From the NCBI RefSeq assembly GCF_008365295.1, contig NZ_CP043505.1:620001-684000 (forward strand): a stretch of DNA of 64,000 nucleotides, written 5' to 3'. The DNA comes from Agromyces intestinalis. Its GTDB lineage: Bacteria > Actinomycetota > Actinomycetes > Actinomycetales > Microbacteriaceae. A model generated the notes under the pieces. It saw only the letters and a program-made list of their open reading frames with translations. It did no database searches and was not told where the DNA came from. The number at the start of each line of letters is the position of its first letter. The stretch's first letter is position 1. This document shows, one piece after another, positions 56,774 through 64,000 of the stretch. The position numbers were made by a program, and so were the translations under genes.

Positions 56774-57385
56774 TCACGCCTTGCGAGCGACCACGACGAA
56801 CTCGTTGTAGGTGAACGCCCGGCCCGCCGCGCGCGGCAGCGGAAACGAGAACCGCCGCTCGACCGTGAGCCCTGAGGCCTCGGCGATCTCCTCGAGCCCG
56901 GCGAAGTCGACGAACTGCACATGCGTGGCATCCGATCGATAGCCGCGTTCCTGCGGCGTGATGAAGCACACCGTGCCGCCCGGCCGCAGATACGGAAGGT
57001 ACGTCGCGACGAGCACGTCATCGGATGCCCGATCCATGTGCTCCATCACATGCGCGAACAGGAGCGAGTCGAACGACTCGGGAACCGCGTGGGGCGAGGT
57101 CGCGAACTCGGCGACCGTGTACGCCTCGAGCCCGCGGTCGCGGGCGATGGCGATGGAAGTCGGGTTGTGGTCGACGCCGACGCCGTTGCCAGCGAGATGG
57201 GCGAGGTTGCGACCGAGCCCGCAACCGATGTCGAGCGTGTAGCCGAGGCCCAGTCGCCGGATGTTCCACCGATAGGGGGCCTGCACGTCCACGAACCGCC
57301 GCCAGCCCGTCGTCTCGATGGAACGCAGCCGTTCGGCGTAGTCGGGCGACGCGGTCGATCGTGCCTCACCGGCAGCAGCGTCCAC
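56774..57385 (-). CDS. Class I SAM-dependent methyltransferase
   Basis: This 203-residue enzyme has the SAM-binding motif I LDIGCGLGRN at 51-60 and the downstream FDSLLFAHVMEHM motif, typical of UbiE/COQ5-type methyltransferases. Substrate is unknown; neighbours suggest a glycan or its lipid carrier. The GTG at 57385 follows GGGAGG by about five bases. It is convergent with the ABC exporter and divergent from the glycosyltransferase at 57476. Confidence 0.8.
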   Translation of the reverse strand: MDAAAGEARSTASPDYAERLRSIETTGWRRFVDVQAPYRWNIRRLGLGYTLDIGCGLGRNLAHLAGNGVGVDHNPTSIAIARDRGLEAYTVAEFATSPHAVPESFDSLLFAHVMEHMDRASDDVLVATYLPYLRPGGTVCFITPQERGYRSDATHVQFVDFAGLEEIAEASGLTVERRFSFPLPRAAGRAFTYNEFVVVARKA

Positions 57386-57475
57386 TCTGACCTCCCGACT
57401 TCACGATAGCCGCCGGGCCGACGGGGCGCATCTCGCACGGGCTCGAGGCGTGAAGGGGTGTGGCACCATTGATCG

Positions 57476-58369
57476 GTGACCCTCGACATCATGATGCCGT
57501 TCTACGGGCGCCCCGATCACCTCGTGGCCGCGGTCGAGAGCGTCCTCGCCCAGCGAGACGACGACTGGTCGCTGACCGTCATCGACGACGTCTATCCCGA
57601 CCCCGAACCGGGGCGCTGGGTCGCGGGGCTCAGCGACCCGCGCATCACGTATCTCCGCAACGCCGAGAACCTCGGCCCGAGTGGCAACTTCCGCAAGAGC
57701 GTCGACCTCATGACCGCCTCGCACGGCGTGATCATGGGATGCGACGACGTCATGCTGCCCGGCTACGTCGAGCGGGTCGCCGAGCTCATCCGGGCGTTCC
57801 CCGACGCCTCGGTCATCCAGCCGGGTGTCGAGGTGATCGATCTCGACGGCCACGTGCACTCCCCCATCGCCGACCGCACGAAGGCGGCGTTCCGTCCCGG
57901 TCCGGGTCGCCACGGCGCCTCGGTCGTCGCGGGCGAATCGCTCGCGGCGAGCCTGCTGCGCGCGACGTGGACCTACTTCCCCTCGCTGGTGTGGCGCGTC
58001 GAGCCGCTGCGCCGCCACCCCTTCCGGGCCGACCTCGGCATCGTGCAAGACCTCCCCGTGCTGCTCGACCTGGTCGCCGACGGCGGTTCGTTCGTGATCG
58101 ACCGCGAGGTCGTCTTCCAGTACCGCAGGCACGAGGCGAGCGTCTCGCAGGCGAACCACGACGGCACGAAGTTCGCCGAGGAGCGGCTCGTCTACGCCGA
58201 GTACGGCGCCAGGTTCCGCTCGCTCGGCTGGCATCGCGCGGCGCGCGCGGCGCGCACCCGGCTGACCTCGCGACTGCACGCGGGCCGCGACCTCGCGTCG
58301 GCCTCCAAGTCGGATCCCGACCGGCGGCGCGAACTCGCGCGCCATGTCTTCGGGCGCGGAGTCGAGTGA
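57476..58369 (+). CDS. Glycosyltransferase family 2
   Basis: This 297-residue GT-A enzyme opens LDIMMPFYGRPDHLVAAVES and has the DxD-type MGCDDVMLPGY near 83-93. A short basic C-terminus follows. There is no membrane helix. Donor and acceptor are unknown. Start is GTG at 57476; no strong ribosome-binding site is present. It is convergent with the flippase gene by 38 bp. Confidence 0.82.
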   Translation: MTLDIMMPFYGRPDHLVAAVESVLAQRDDDWSLTVIDDVYPDPEPGRWVAGLSDPRITYLRNAENLGPSGNFRKSVDLMTASHGVIMGCDDVMLPGYVERVAELIRAFPDASVIQPGVEVIDLDGHVHSPIADRTKAAFRPGPGRHGASVVAGESLAASLLRATWTYFPSLVWRVEPLRRHPFRADLGIVQDLPVLLDLVADGGSFVIDREVVFQYRRHEASVSQANHDGTKFAEERLVYAEYGARFRSLGWHRAARAARTRLTSRLHAGRDLASASKSDPDRRRELARHVFGRGVE

Positions 58370-58407
58370 TCCGCGCCGCCTCGGGCACCCGCCCCGATGC
58401 GACGGCG

Positions 58408-59706
58408 TCACGCGTCGGATTCGCGCTCCTCGCGCCGCGCGGCTGATCCTGCTTCGGCGAGGGCCTGCGCCGCAGCGGCCAGCGACAACGTGCGGCGCGC
58501 GCGGAACAGCGCGAGCACCACGCTCGCGCACGCGATCGCGAGGAACGCTCCGACCGCCCCCCAGAACGGCGTGAGCAGCAGGATGCCAGTGCTGCCGGCG
58601 ATCGCGCAGACCACCGATGAGGCGGCGAGGTAGCGGGCCGCACCCAACGCCACGAGGCTCGAGAGCCCCGTGACCTGCGAGACCGCCTCGCCCGCGAACG
58701 CGATGCCGATGAGGATCGCCAGCACCCACGGCACGATCGCCTCGCCGTGGGTGAGCCAGTTCGACACGAGCGGTGCGAAGCCGATGAGCCCGGCCATGCC
58801 GACGACGCCGATGCCGACGCTGAGCCACACCACCTGCCGCGATCGAGCGACGGCCTCGGTGCGGCCCGCCTCGGGAACCCAGCTCTGGATCGACTGCAGG
58901 ATCGGCGCCAGCACGAGCACCGCGTAGCGGAACAGCCGGTCGGCGATCGCGTAGACCGGCACCTCGCGCGGGGCGAACATCTGCACGATGACGGCCGGAG
59001 CGGAGGTGTAGAAGCTCGCCGCCACCGAACTGGCCATGCCGGGCACCTGCCCGCGGTAGGCGCCGAACAGGCGCGAGGCGCCCAACCACCAGCGCACGGG
59101 GCCGTGGGTCGACGCCAGCACGACGATCGTCGCGACCGCGAACCCGATCGCCTCGCAGGCGACCATCGCGACGAGGAACATGTCGAGCGACGGCACCGCG
59201 ATGACGGCGATGAGCCCGGCTACGGTCCCGGCGATCGGCGGCAGCGAGTCGAGCAGGAACATCCGGCCGGGCTGGTTCGTGCCGACGAAGTACCACCCGG
59301 CGCCCGCGCCGGGCAGGGTGTAGGCGAGGATCGCGAGCGTCACGGTGAGCACCGGCAGGCTCGTGATCGCGCTGCCGATCAGCACCGCGACGGGCACGAG
59401 CAGCACGAACAGGATGCCTCGGGTCACGACCGAGTCCCAGTAGAACTGGCGACGCTCTTCGGCAGGCAGCCCGGCGACGTGCGCCGGCCCCGTCGCCCCC
59501 CAGCCGAACGCGATCAGGAACCCGAAGAACGCGGCGAGCGCCTGCAGCACGGCGAGCACGCCCCAGGTCGACGCGCCGAGCACGCCGACGAGCACCGGGA
59601 TGGTGAACACGCCCACGATCGTGGCGGCGCCGATCGACAGCGAGAAGAGCGCCGATCGGCGCACCAGGGCGTGCCCGCCGAGGTGGCGCAGCCGTTCGCG
59701 GATCAT
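58408..59706 (-). CDS. Wzx-like polysaccharide flippase
   Basis: This 432-residue protein has about twelve membrane segments and matches the MATE/MVF-like polysaccharide flippase pattern, moving undecaprenyl-linked repeat units across the membrane. It begins MIRERLRHLGG and ends in a short cytoplasmic tail. The ATG at 59706 overlaps the stop of the upstream glycosyltransferase gene as ATGA. It suggests a second glycan separate from the ABC-exported one, or a step shared by both. Confidence 0.86.
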   Translation of the reverse strand: MIRERLRHLGGHALVRRSALFSLSIGAATIVGVFTIPVLVGVLGASTWGVLAVLQALAAFFGFLIAFGWGATGPAHVAGLPAEERRQFYWDSVVTRGILFVLLVPVAVLIGSAITSLPVLTVTLAILAYTLPGAGAGWYFVGTNQPGRMFLLDSLPPIAGTVAGLIAVIAVPSLDMFLVAMVACEAIGFAVATIVVLASTHGPVRWWLGASRLFGAYRGQVPGMASSVAASFYTSAPAVIVQMFAPREVPVYAIADRLFRYAVLVLAPILQSIQSWVPEAGRTEAVARSRQVVWLSVGIGVVGMAGLIGFAPLVSNWLTHGEAIVPWVLAILIGIAFAGEAVSQVTGLSSLVALGAARYLAASSVVCAIAGSTGILLLTPFWGAVGAFLAIACASVVLALFRARRTLSLAAAAQALAEAGSAARREERESDA

Positions 59707-60638
59707 GCGGCCCGCGTTCCGCGGATCCGCTGCAGCACGTCGGGGCGGATCCGGCCGAGGCGGTGCGCGAACCCGTCGCGCACCCCGTACCGGATCGCCC
59801 GGAACTGCGCCCCCGAGTCGGGGCCGAGCACCGCGCCGGCGAGGATCATCGACCCCATCTTGCGCCACCGCAACAGGTGCCACCGGGCGTGGCCGCGATA
59901 GCGCCGGGTGAGGTCGATGCTGTTGCGAACCATGTAATAGGTGCGGAACGCCGAGTGGTGCACCACGTGCCGCGGGCGACCCGCGAGCCGCAGCTGCCGG
60001 CCGAAGACCATGATCGGCACCAGTTCGCCGAGCGCGTGGTCGAGTTCGAGCTCGTCGACCAGCACGAGCTCGTAACCCGCGCGCTGCAGCCGCAGGGTGT
60101 AGTCGCTGTCGACCGCGTCGATGAAGAGCTCCTCGCGGAACGGCCCGACGGCGCGCAGCACGTCGGCCGGAAACATCGCGCCCGACTGGATGGGGTCGAA
60201 CGGCGCCGGTCGCCCGTCGCGCTGCACCTGCAGCGCCGGCGCACCGCCGACGGTGGCGGGCACGACGACGCCCACCCGACGCAACGTGGCGAGCGCAGCC
60301 TGCTCGGCCTCGAGCGCCCGCTCGAGGTAGTGATCGTCGAGGTCGGAGTCCTGGTCGAGCGTGACGACGTGGTCGGCGCCCTCCTGAAGCGCGCGTTCGA
60401 TGCCGACGTTCAGCGCGTGCGCGATGCCGCGGTTCTCGGGCAGGGCGATGACGAGGATGCGCGGCTCGTCGGCGAACCGGTCGGGTGCGACCGAGTCGGA
60501 TCCGTCGTCGACCACGACCACGTGCTGGAAGAGCGACGCGAGATGCCGGACGCGCACGTCGAAGCCCTCGGGCGGATTGAACGCGGACAGCACGGCCGCG
60601 ATCGTCGCCGACGGCGGGGATGAGGCCTCCGCGCTCAC
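59703..60638 (-). CDS. Glycosyltransferase family 2, rhamnosyltransferase-like
   Basis: This 311-residue enzyme has a GT-A fold with VVVDDGSDS (41-49) and the DQDSD motif at 95-99, which is typical of dTDP-rhamnose-type transferases. The donor is not proven, as no rml genes are in the window. The GTG at 60638 overlaps the upstream stop as GTGA, and its own stop overlaps the flippase start. It is therefore the middle gene of a coupled three-gene operon. Confidence 0.84.
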   Translation of the reverse strand: MSAEASSPPSATIAAVLSAFNPPEGFDVRVRHLASLFQHVVVVDDGSDSVAPDRFADEPRILVIALPENRGIAHALNVGIERALQEGADHVVTLDQDSDLDDHYLERALEAEQAALATLRRVGVVVPATVGGAPALQVQRDGRPAPFDPIQSGAMFPADVLRAVGPFREELFIDAVDSDYTLRLQRAGYELVLVDELELDHALGELVPIMVFGRQLRLAGRPRHVVHHSAFRTYYMVRNSIDLTRRYRGHARWHLLRWRKMGSMILAGAVLGPDSGAQFRAIRYGVRDGFAHRLGRIRPDVLQRIRGTRAA

Positions 60639-61882
60639 GCCGCGACCTCCTCGTAGACGCCGAGCAGGCGCTCGGCGAACGCCTCGAACCCGAAGCGCGA
60701 CGACGCCCATTCGCGCGTGCGGGCGGCTCGGTCGGCATCGGGGCGGCGGAGCTCGTCGATGATCGCGCGGGCGAACCGCTGCGGATCCTCGGTGACGGCG
60801 GCGTAGTGCTCGGGGCCGCCGAGCCCCTCGGCGCCGACGGAGGTCGTCACCACCGGGATGCCACGGAGCATCGCGTCGATGGTCTTGAACTTCACGCCGG
60901 CGCCGGTGAAGAGCGGCACCGCCATGACGTCGGCACCGGCGTAGTAGGGCTCGAGCGACTCGACGTAACCGGTGAGCGTCACGCTGGGCATCGCCGCGGC
61001 CTGTTCGACGAGGTTCGCGGGCGGGTTCGCTCCGGCCACGACGAGTCGCGCCGAGGGGACGGCCTCGACCACCGCGGGCCAGACGCCGTGCAGCAGCCAG
61101 CTGACGCCCTCGTGGTTGTCGGCGCGGTTCATGGCACCGGTGAACAGCACGGTGGGCGGAGCATCGGCGTCCCGAGCGACGCCGGGATCGACTTCGACGA
61201 CGTCGGCCAGGCCGGGCGGCACCACCTCGACGGATGCCCCTGGCGCGAGGTTCAGCGCGATCTCGGCGTCCTTCTCGCTGAAGACGAGCACCCGGTCGAC
61301 CGCCTCGAGGCTGCGCCGCTCGCGCACCGCGCTGCGACTCGCGGCGGCGCTGTACGCCGAGCGCACGGCGGGCGAGCGCGATTCGAGGGCGCGGCGGCGC
61401 CAGCGTTGCGTGATGACGTCGTGCGCGACGAGCACCTGCGCCGCCCGCGGCGCGAGCCGGCGCAGCAGAGGCGAGAGGGATCCCATCTCGCTCCACTGGA
61501 ACTCGACCAGTCTCGCGTCCGCGAGGATTCCGGCGAGCCGGCGGTCGCGGCGGAACTCGGCCGTGAAGTCGGCGGTGGCGGCACTGCCGCGGATCACCGA
61601 GTGCAGGTCGGCCGCGAGCTTCAACCGGCCGTGGCGCAGCGGGCCGCGCCCCGCGAGCAGTTCGACGCGACCCCCGAACGCGGACGGGCGGGTGAGCGCG
61701 TCGCGGTTGAGCGGCGTCGACGGGGCGATGAGGTCGATTCCGTACCGGCGCTCGAGCGCACGGAAGTGCTGCACCAGGTACTGGCCGCCGGCGTGCGGGA
61801 TGCCCCGGTACGGCACGTACTTGGAGATGCTGATGAGGTGGCGTGGTGCCGACGAGCCGTTCTCGGCACTCGCTTCGCGCAT
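60635..61882 (-). CDS. Glycosyltransferase family 1/4 (GT-B)
   Basis: This 415-residue GT-B enzyme has the C-terminal donor-binding pattern GAGVKFKTIDAMLRGIPVVT followed by Gly-rich TSVGAEGLGGPEH. The N-terminal half opens HLISISKYVPYRGIPHAGGQ, the acceptor side. The ATG at 61882 follows TAGGCT by seven bases. It is the first gene of the operon with the GT2 enzyme and flippase. The gene starting at 61936 is divergent and its -10 box faces this one. Confidence 0.86.
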   Translation of the reverse strand: MREASAENGSSAPRHLISISKYVPYRGIPHAGGQYLVQHFRALERRYGIDLIAPSTPLNRDALTRPSAFGGRVELLAGRGPLRHGRLKLAADLHSVIRGSAATADFTAEFRRDRRLAGILADARLVEFQWSEMGSLSPLLRRLAPRAAQVLVAHDVITQRWRRRALESRSPAVRSAYSAAASRSAVRERRSLEAVDRVLVFSEKDAEIALNLAPGASVEVVPPGLADVVEVDPGVARDADAPPTVLFTGAMNRADNHEGVSWLLHGVWPAVVEAVPSARLVVAGANPPANLVEQAAAMPSVTLTGYVESLEPYYAGADVMAVPLFTGAGVKFKTIDAMLRGIPVVTTSVGAEGLGGPEHYAAVTEDPQRFARAIIDELRRPDADRAARTREWASSRFGFEAFAERLLGVYEEVAA

Positions 61883-61889
61883 GTGCTCA

Positions 61890-61927
61890 AGCCTAGGTCA
61901 CGCCCTCACCCGGCCGAGCCGTAGGCT
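61890..61927. promoter_or_regulatory. Divergent leaderless promoters with two TAGGCT boxes
   Basis: TAGGCT stands on the minus strand (61890-61895) seven bases from the ATG at 61882, and on the plus strand (61922-61927) eight bases from the GTG at 61936. Only 53 bp separate the two starts. Confidence 0.6.
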
Positions 61928-61935
61928 TGGACAGC

Positions 61936-62790
61936 GTGACCCCGTACTCCGCCGTGATCATCGCCTATCGGCGACCCGACCTGCTGCGCGAGCTGCTCGG
62001 CCGCCTCGCCGCCCAGCGGGCGCGCCCCGAGCACGTGCTCGTCGTCGACAACGGGGGCGACCTTCCCGCCGACACCCCGACGTGGTCCGACCTGCCGCTC
62101 ACCGTGATCACGCGGCCCGACAACCCCGGCTACGCCGTGGCGGTGAACCTGGCCCGTGAGGCGCTCCCCGGCGGATTCCTGCTCGTGCTGACGCATGACG
62201 CCGAGTTCGGGCCCGAGCTCGGCGAGGCGCTCGTGGCGGCGCTCGAGCACACGCCAGGCGCCGGCGCCGCCGCGCCCGTTCTGCACCGGGGTTCCGAGCC
62301 CGACCGGGTGTTCTCGGCCGGCGGCAGGCTCACCCCCCGCGGGCGCGCGCTGCACGATGTCTCGCCGCTCGAACCCGGAGCCGTGCGACGCGCCGACTGG
62401 CTCGACGGGGCGATCATCATGTACGACCGCACGGCCCTCGACGCGATCGACTGGATCAGCGAAGACTACTTCCTCTACTTCGAGGACGTCGACACGGGCT
62501 GGCGACTGGCGCGCGCCGGTTACGCGAGCATCGTCGTCGGCGACGCCGTGGCGACCCAGGAGCCCGGGCTCCACCCCACCTCGCTCGGCATCCGGAACAT
62601 GGTGCTCTTCGGCCGCACCGCGGGCATCCCTCGCCGTCGCACCGCCGGCGCGGTGATCCGGCGGGTGGCCGAAGAGAGCGCGGTCGCGCTCACCCGCGGG
62701 CATCTGCCGCCGCTGCGGGCGGCGTGGCGGGGCTGGCGCGACGGCGTGCGCGGCCTGCGCGGCAAGCCCGATGTCTGGCCGCCGCGGTGA
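61936..62790 (+). CDS. Glycosyltransferase family 2
   Basis: This 284-residue GT-A enzyme begins VTPYSAVIIAYRRPDLLREL. The first acidic motif is VLVVDNGGD and the second FLYFEDVDTGWRLARAGY, as in rhamnosyltransferase-like GT2 proteins. It is probably soluble or peripheral. The GTG at 61936 is favoured by the TAGGCT box; the in-frame TTG at 61927 would cut into the box. It leads toward the polyprenol-type glycosyltransferase 64 bp downstream. Confidence 0.82.
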   Translation: MTPYSAVIIAYRRPDLLRELLGRLAAQRARPEHVLVVDNGGDLPADTPTWSDLPLTVITRPDNPGYAVAVNLAREALPGGFLLVLTHDAEFGPELGEALVAALEHTPGAGAAAPVLHRGSEPDRVFSAGGRLTPRGRALHDVSPLEPGAVRRADWLDGAIIMYDRTALDAIDWISEDYFLYFEDVDTGWRLARAGYASIVVGDAVATQEPGLHPTSLGIRNMVLFGRTAGIPRRRTAGAVIRRVAEESAVALTRGHLPPLRAAWRGWRDGVRGLRGKPDVWPPR

Positions 62791-62841
62791 TCGCCGCGGC
62801 GCCGCACCCCGCGCACGGCTCGATCCGGTGCTCGCGCTTCG

Positions 62842-62847
62842 TATGAT
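62842..62847 (+). promoter_or_regulatory. -10 box TATGAT for the polyprenol-type glycosyltransferase
   Basis: TATGAT, one base from the consensus TATAAT, ends seven bases before the ATG at 62855, selecting it over 62843. Confidence 0.6.
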
Positions 62848-62854
62848 GGACTCC

Positions 62855-63586
62855 ATGCCCACGCCCCCCACGCGAGTACTCGTCATCGTGCCCGCATGGA
62901 ACGAGGAGGCGAACGTCGGCGCGACCGTCGCCGAAATCCGCGACTCCGCGCCTTCGTTCGACGTCGTGGTCGTCGATGACGGCTCGACCGATGCGACCGC
63001 CCGGATCGCCGGCGACGCCGGGGCGACCGTCATCTCCCTCCCCTTCAACATGGGCGTCGGGGGTGCCATGCGCACCGGGTTCGTGTACGCCCAGCGCGAG
63101 GGCTACGACGCGGCGATCCAGGTCGACGCCGATGGCCAGCACGACCCGAAGGACATCAGCCGGGTGCTCGACGGACTCGCCCTGGCCGACATCTCGATCG
63201 GGGCGCGGTTCGCCGAGGTCGGCTCCTACGAGGTGCGCGGGCCGAGGCGCTGGGCGATGCGGTTCCTCGCCTCGGTGCTGTCGCGCGTCTCGAAGACGCG
63301 CCTCACCGACGTCACCTCGGGATTCCGCGCCGCCAACGCCCGCGCCATCGCCCAGTACGTGCACTACTACCCGGCCGAGTACCTCGGCGACACGATCGAC
63401 TCGCTGGTCGCCGCCGTGCACGCCGGACTCACCGTCACCCAGGTGCCGGTCGCGATGCGTCCGCGCCAGCAGGGCGTGCCCAGCCAGAACCCGCTGGGCG
63501 CCACGATCTACCTCGGTCGATCGATGTTCGCCCTCGGTCTCGCCCTCGTCCGGGGCGCCATGATGTCGCGGAGGAGTGCGCACTGA
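62855..63586 (+). CDS. Glycosyltransferase family 2, polyprenyl-phosphate sugar synthase-like
   Basis: This 243-residue GT-A enzyme opens VLVIVPAWNEEANVGATVAE and has DDGSTDATA (41-49) and the DADGQHDP motif at 91-98, typical of DPM1/GtrB-like enzymes that place mannose or glucose on polyprenol-phosphate. A membrane-bound partner is often needed, and the DUF2304 gene overlaps its stop. The sugar is unknown. The starting ATG is chosen by the leaderless box. Confidence 0.86.
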   Translation: MPTPPTRVLVIVPAWNEEANVGATVAEIRDSAPSFDVVVVDDGSTDATARIAGDAGATVISLPFNMGVGGAMRTGFVYAQREGYDAAIQVDADGQHDPKDISRVLDGLALADISIGARFAEVGSYEVRGPRRWAMRFLASVLSRVSKTRLTDVTSGFRAANARAIAQYVHYYPAEYLGDTIDSLVAAVHAGLTVTQVPVAMRPRQQGVPSQNPLGATIYLGRSMFALGLALVRGAMMSRRSAH

Positions 63587-63990
63587 TGGTCTTCTTCGCC
63601 TTCGCACTGGCGATCGTCCTGCTGGCGATCGTGATCACGCTGCTGCTTCGCCGCCAGCTGAGTGAGAAGTACGCGACGCTCTGGCTCATCATCAGCGTGC
63701 TCGTGCTCATCCTCGCGATCTTCCCCGGCCTGCTCGACGGACTCACCGCGGTGCTCGGGGTGCAGGTTCCCTCGAACCTGCTCTTCTCGCTCGCGATCGT
63801 GCTGCTGCTCGGCGTCGGGCTCCACCTGTCGTGGGAGCTCTCGCGAGCCGAGGACGAGCTTCGCCGGGTCGCCGAAGAGGCGGCGATCGCGCGCTCGCGC
63901 ATCGACCGGCTCGAAGACCGACTGCGCCGCCTCGACGGGCCGACCGACAGCGCAGACGCAGAGCCCGGGCCCGACGCCGACCACGACTGA
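63586..63990 (+). CDS. DUF2304 membrane protein
   Basis: This 134-residue protein has three helices (about 2-21, 32-50, 66-85) and a C-terminal coiled coil (86-116) that ends in a Asp/Pro-rich tail. DUF2304 genes regularly follow GT2 genes of the polyprenol type, where they may anchor the enzyme at the membrane. The ATG overlaps the upstream TGA (TGATG), so translation is coupled. The gene ends ten bases before the window edge and is complete. Confidence 0.86.
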   Translation: MVFFAFALAIVLLAIVITLLLRRQLSEKYATLWLIISVLVLILAIFPGLLDGLTAVLGVQVPSNLLFSLAIVLLLGVGLHLSWELSRAEDELRRVAEEAAIARSRIDRLEDRLRRLDGPTDSADAEPGPDADHD

Positions 63991-64000
63991 CGTCGCGTCG

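Overview
The window is about 64 kb of contiguous, very GC-rich chromosomal DNA from a high-GC Gram-positive bacterium. Two WhiB proteins, mtrA-mtrB-lpqB, an actinobacterial SecA1, a PdtaS-type sensor kinase and several actinobacteria-only small families (DUF3499, DUF6459, DUF5719) place it in Actinomycetota. Gene style, and the many starts with a TANNNT box directly in front of the start codon, fit Microbacteriaceae (Agromyces, Leifsonia and relatives); the genus is an inference. No rRNA, tRNA, CRISPR array, transposase or phage module was seen. I annotate 53 protein genes, one of them only 50 codons long.

Layout. (1) 0.1-5.7 kb: whiB1, convergent with pdtaS, then an orphan CpaE-like/SAF-domain pair, a small HTH gene and two conserved hypotheticals. 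(2) 5.9-14.7 kb: a minus-strand housekeeping block secA, hpf, comF, lpqB, mtrB, mtrA, linking secretion, ribosome hibernation and envelope two-component control. (3) 14.8-22.4 kb: a MoxR/DUF58/DUF4129/DUF4350 cluster with overlapping starts and stops, plus SpoIIM-like and RDD membrane proteins. (4) 22.6-32.7 kb: ahcY, a phosphomannomutase, DUF3499, a zincin-family protein without HExxH, a DUF5719 protein paired with a large membrane glycosyltransferase, whiB2 and galE. The order of much of regions 1, 2 and 4 resembles the Rv3219-Rv3260c stretch of Mycobacterium tuberculosis as I remember it. (5) 32.8-34.1 kb: a 50-residue membrane protein and a divergent GlxA-type AraC regulator. (6) 34.1-64 kb: a large surface-glycopolymer locus.

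The glycopolymer locus supplies precursors (ManA, Ugd, a fused CDP-ribitol-type cytidylyltransferase/reductase, with ManB and GalE close by), at least seven glycosyltransferases, two acyltransferases, a LicD-like/methyltransferase fusion, two tandem O-antigen-ligase-like membrane proteins, an ABC exporter pair (Wzm/Wzt) and a Wzx-like flippase. It ends in a polyprenol-phosphate-type glycosyltransferase with its DUF2304 partner. An acyl-CoA dehydrogenase sits inside it without an obvious role. Having both ABC-export and flippase parts suggests two glycans or a split pathway.

Signals beyond the genes: about sixteen starts look leaderless, including several inside apparent operons; two related palindromic intergenic elements both lie where gene ends converge; two short-unit tandem repeats flank ahcY; a 34-bp perfect palindrome lies inside a coding region; and the heptamer GGATGCC/GGCATCC is strikingly frequent, often forcing otherwise disfavoured codons.
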